Origin: Candidatus Bipolaricaulota bacterium
GTDB taxonomy: Bacteria > Bipolaricaulota > Bipolaricaulia > M55B111
Length of the DNA stretch: 7,046 nt
Reading direction: 5' to 3'
Assembly (NCBI GenBank): GCA_018334595.1
Contig: JAGXLQ010000067.1
Coordinates: 1-7,046, forward strand
Under the pieces are notes generated by a model. The model saw only the letters and a program-made list of their open reading frames with translations. It was not told the origin of the DNA and made no database searches. Position numbers and translations under genes: made by a program. This document shows, in pieces, positions 5,911 to 7,046 of this stretch. The number at the start of each line of letters is the position of its first letter. The first letter of the stretch is position 1.

Positions 5911-6794
5911 ATGTTGGACGATATTTTCGACGAGGACAAGTTTGAAGATATCGAATCTTAGAGAAACTTCAAACCCCGTTCAAGAACGGGTAGACGAGTA
6001 TAACCGAACTCCGCAGAACGAACTGGGTGGGCTGGACCCGGAACAGTCATACCTTCTCCTCAATACGGATTGGCCCTGACCAGATACTCCGGTGTCCGTG
6101 CACGATATCTTTTCCGACGGGGAGACCAACGGAGTCCGGTTTGCCGATAACGTCAGAATCCTGCTGGAAACTGCCTGGGAGGCGGACGGCCTTCCCTCCA
6201 CCAACGCGGGAAACTTTAACGGGCCGTGGTCTCGGATTTTTTGGAACAAATGGATTTTGACCCCGACCGGGTCGAAGATATCTACGAAATGAACAAGGTT
6301 ATCAACGAGCAGGACGTGCCCCCGCTCCATATTTTGCGGGTAGTTTTGGAAGTGGGGGATTTTCTTGACCTATCAGGGGGAGCTTTCCATCCCACCTCCA
6401 AGGCGATTAGCCGCCTGAGACCCTGCAGGGCCGGTGATTTCCTCAAGGAGCTCTTTCTGACTTATTTCAAGGAATTTAACATAGCTTACTTCCCCAGAGG
6501 GAAAGAATGAACCGAAATTCAGGATACAATCCCTTATATTTTCTATCAGATCAGTAGGTTCGATGAGAACTGGCACCAAAAGGAGGGTTTCATCGATCAA
6601 CTGATATTTCATACAGTCCGGAAGAAGAGGGAGAAAGCTCGCTCAATTTCCATTATGCTAGTCGGGTGATAAAGCCTTTGGAGAAGTTCGAACTCGTAGA
6701 ATCGAGGCGAGTGGGAGAGGGAGAACTTTACGATCAGGAAGAGCAATATCGGAAGAAGCCATTCTTCGACCGGTTCATCGAATTCGATTTTTAA
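5911..6794 (+). pseudogene. Broken gene for an uncharacterised ~294-aa protein (three frameshifts, two in-frame TGA)
   Basis: The start is clear: ATG 5911 with GGAGGTG nearby, reading MLDDIFDEDKFEDIES before TAG 5959. Homology-like sequence resumes in the +2 phase at about 5957 (LRETSNPVQERVDEYNRTPQ and onward to LLLNTDWP), meets TGA 6077-6079, and continues in the same frame with PDTPVSVHDIFSDG to GNFN at 6220. A one-base loss there returns the frame to RAVVSDFLEQMDFDPD, NKVINEQDVPPLHILRVVLE and LTYFKEFNIAYFPRGKE, broken by TGA 6508-6510. The same frame then gives TEIQDTIPYIFYQI. A third shift near 6605-6640 leads to SSLNFHYASRVIKPLEKFEL and ends FFDRFIEFDF before TAA 6792. The pieces join into one colinear soluble protein. 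I have an impression of a conserved bacterial family here but cannot name it or its function. The gene is almost certainly dead unless assembly errors account for five lesions. Confidence 0.8.
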
Positions 6795-6896
6795 CCAGCC
6801 ATTGCCCCCTACCTAGAGATAGGTTCCTAGGCCTACTCCGGCAGGTAGCTAAGGCCCACCAAGAAGAAAGAATGCACCCGCTCGCCCGAGAATTAT
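6795..6896. other. Non-coding stretch with short hairpins
   Basis: No gene is visible. The segment holds ACCTA-GAGA-TAGGT (6811-6824), a 5-bp stem closed by a GNRA-type tetraloop, the palindrome CCTAGG at 6826-6831, and CTAC/GTAG (6833-6836 with 6845-6848). There is no T tract, so a terminator for the preceding pseudogene is not supported. A small structured RNA cannot be excluded but there is no positive evidence beyond these short stems. Confidence 0.25.
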
Positions 6897-6989
6897 AGGA
6901 ACGGAATTTGACATTCTGACGATATTTTACGACCCTTACTGGCAATGTCGGTTGATTGGTCTATATCAGAAATGTCAAATTCCGTTTCT
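6897..6989. repeat. Long inverted repeat (16 perfect bp, extendable), possible mobile-element remnant
   Basis: AACGGAATTTGACATT (6900-6915) is perfectly complementary to AATGTCAAATTCCGTT (6971-6986). The match continues inward with CTGA/TCAG after one unpaired A (6970), and outward by three pairs including one G-T. About 46 bases separate the arms. The motif AATGTC recurs in the loop (6944-6949) and again at 7036-7041. Such arms suit a MITE-like element or the repeated end of an insertion sequence continuing past the window. No target-site duplication was found flanking the arms. No coding frame is visible. Confidence 0.55.
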
Positions 6990-7046
6990 CAAGTTCCTAC
7001 CCTCCCGGCTTATCAAGAGTTGATCCGGTGGGTGAAATGTCGCCTA

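Noticed and set aside
5911..6794. TGA read as an amino acid (selenocysteine or recoded TGA) at 6077 and 6508
   Set aside because: TGA ends trpD, trpG and UPF0158 in this window, the sites lack a visible SECIS-like hairpin, and the gene also carries three frameshifts, so pseudogene decay is simpler.
1..7046. CRISPR array, tRNA or rRNA gene
   Set aside because: No regularly spaced direct repeats, no tRNA cloverleaf motifs such as GGTTCGANTCC in context, and no rRNA signature were found on either strand.

Overview
The window looks bacterial. The first gene block is preceded by a perfect consensus sigma-70 promoter (TTGACA, 17 bases, TATAAT), and it is controlled by a ribosome-type transcription attenuator ending in a U-tract terminator. 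Every convincing gene has a GGAGG-like ribosome binding site. Base composition is near 50% GC in genes and AT-rich in the trp promoter and leader. I cannot place the organism more precisely; the Trp enzymes are ordinary family members.

Bases 1-3902, minus strand, hold the start of a tryptophan biosynthesis operon, read right to left: promoter, trpL leader peptide, attenuator, trpE, trpG, trpD and trpC, the last cut off by the window edge. The cistrons overlap by 4 to 14 bases, which points to one transcript and translational coupling. TrpE and TrpG make anthranilate from chorismate, TrpD adds the phosphoribosyl group, and TrpC closes the indole ring after an isomerase step not seen here. The leader encodes a 29-residue peptide ending near Trp-Pro-Trp. 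Its stop codon sits at the edge of a segment that can pair either backwards or forwards, and the forward pairing disrupts the terminator. This is the textbook attenuation layout and the best regulatory find in the window. trpE has an unresolved start: the good ribosome binding site and ATG lie one frame off from the enzyme.

Bases 3903-5300 are gene-poor. They hold an 11-bp palindrome next to the trp promoter, a small gene for a membrane-anchored acidic protein (4084-4302), several hairpins, a hairpin with a T tract that may be the end of an old IS200/IS605-type element, and a stretch that reads like a gene broken by stop codons.

Bases 5311-6794, plus strand, hold an intact UPF0158-family gene of unknown function, followed by a clear pseudogene. 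The pseudogene can be rebuilt across three frameshifts and two in-frame TGA codons into about 294 codons. The final 250 bases are non-coding and contain a long inverted repeat (6897-6989) that could be a small mobile-element remnant. Overall, an intact and finely regulated biosynthetic operon sits beside a decaying accessory region.
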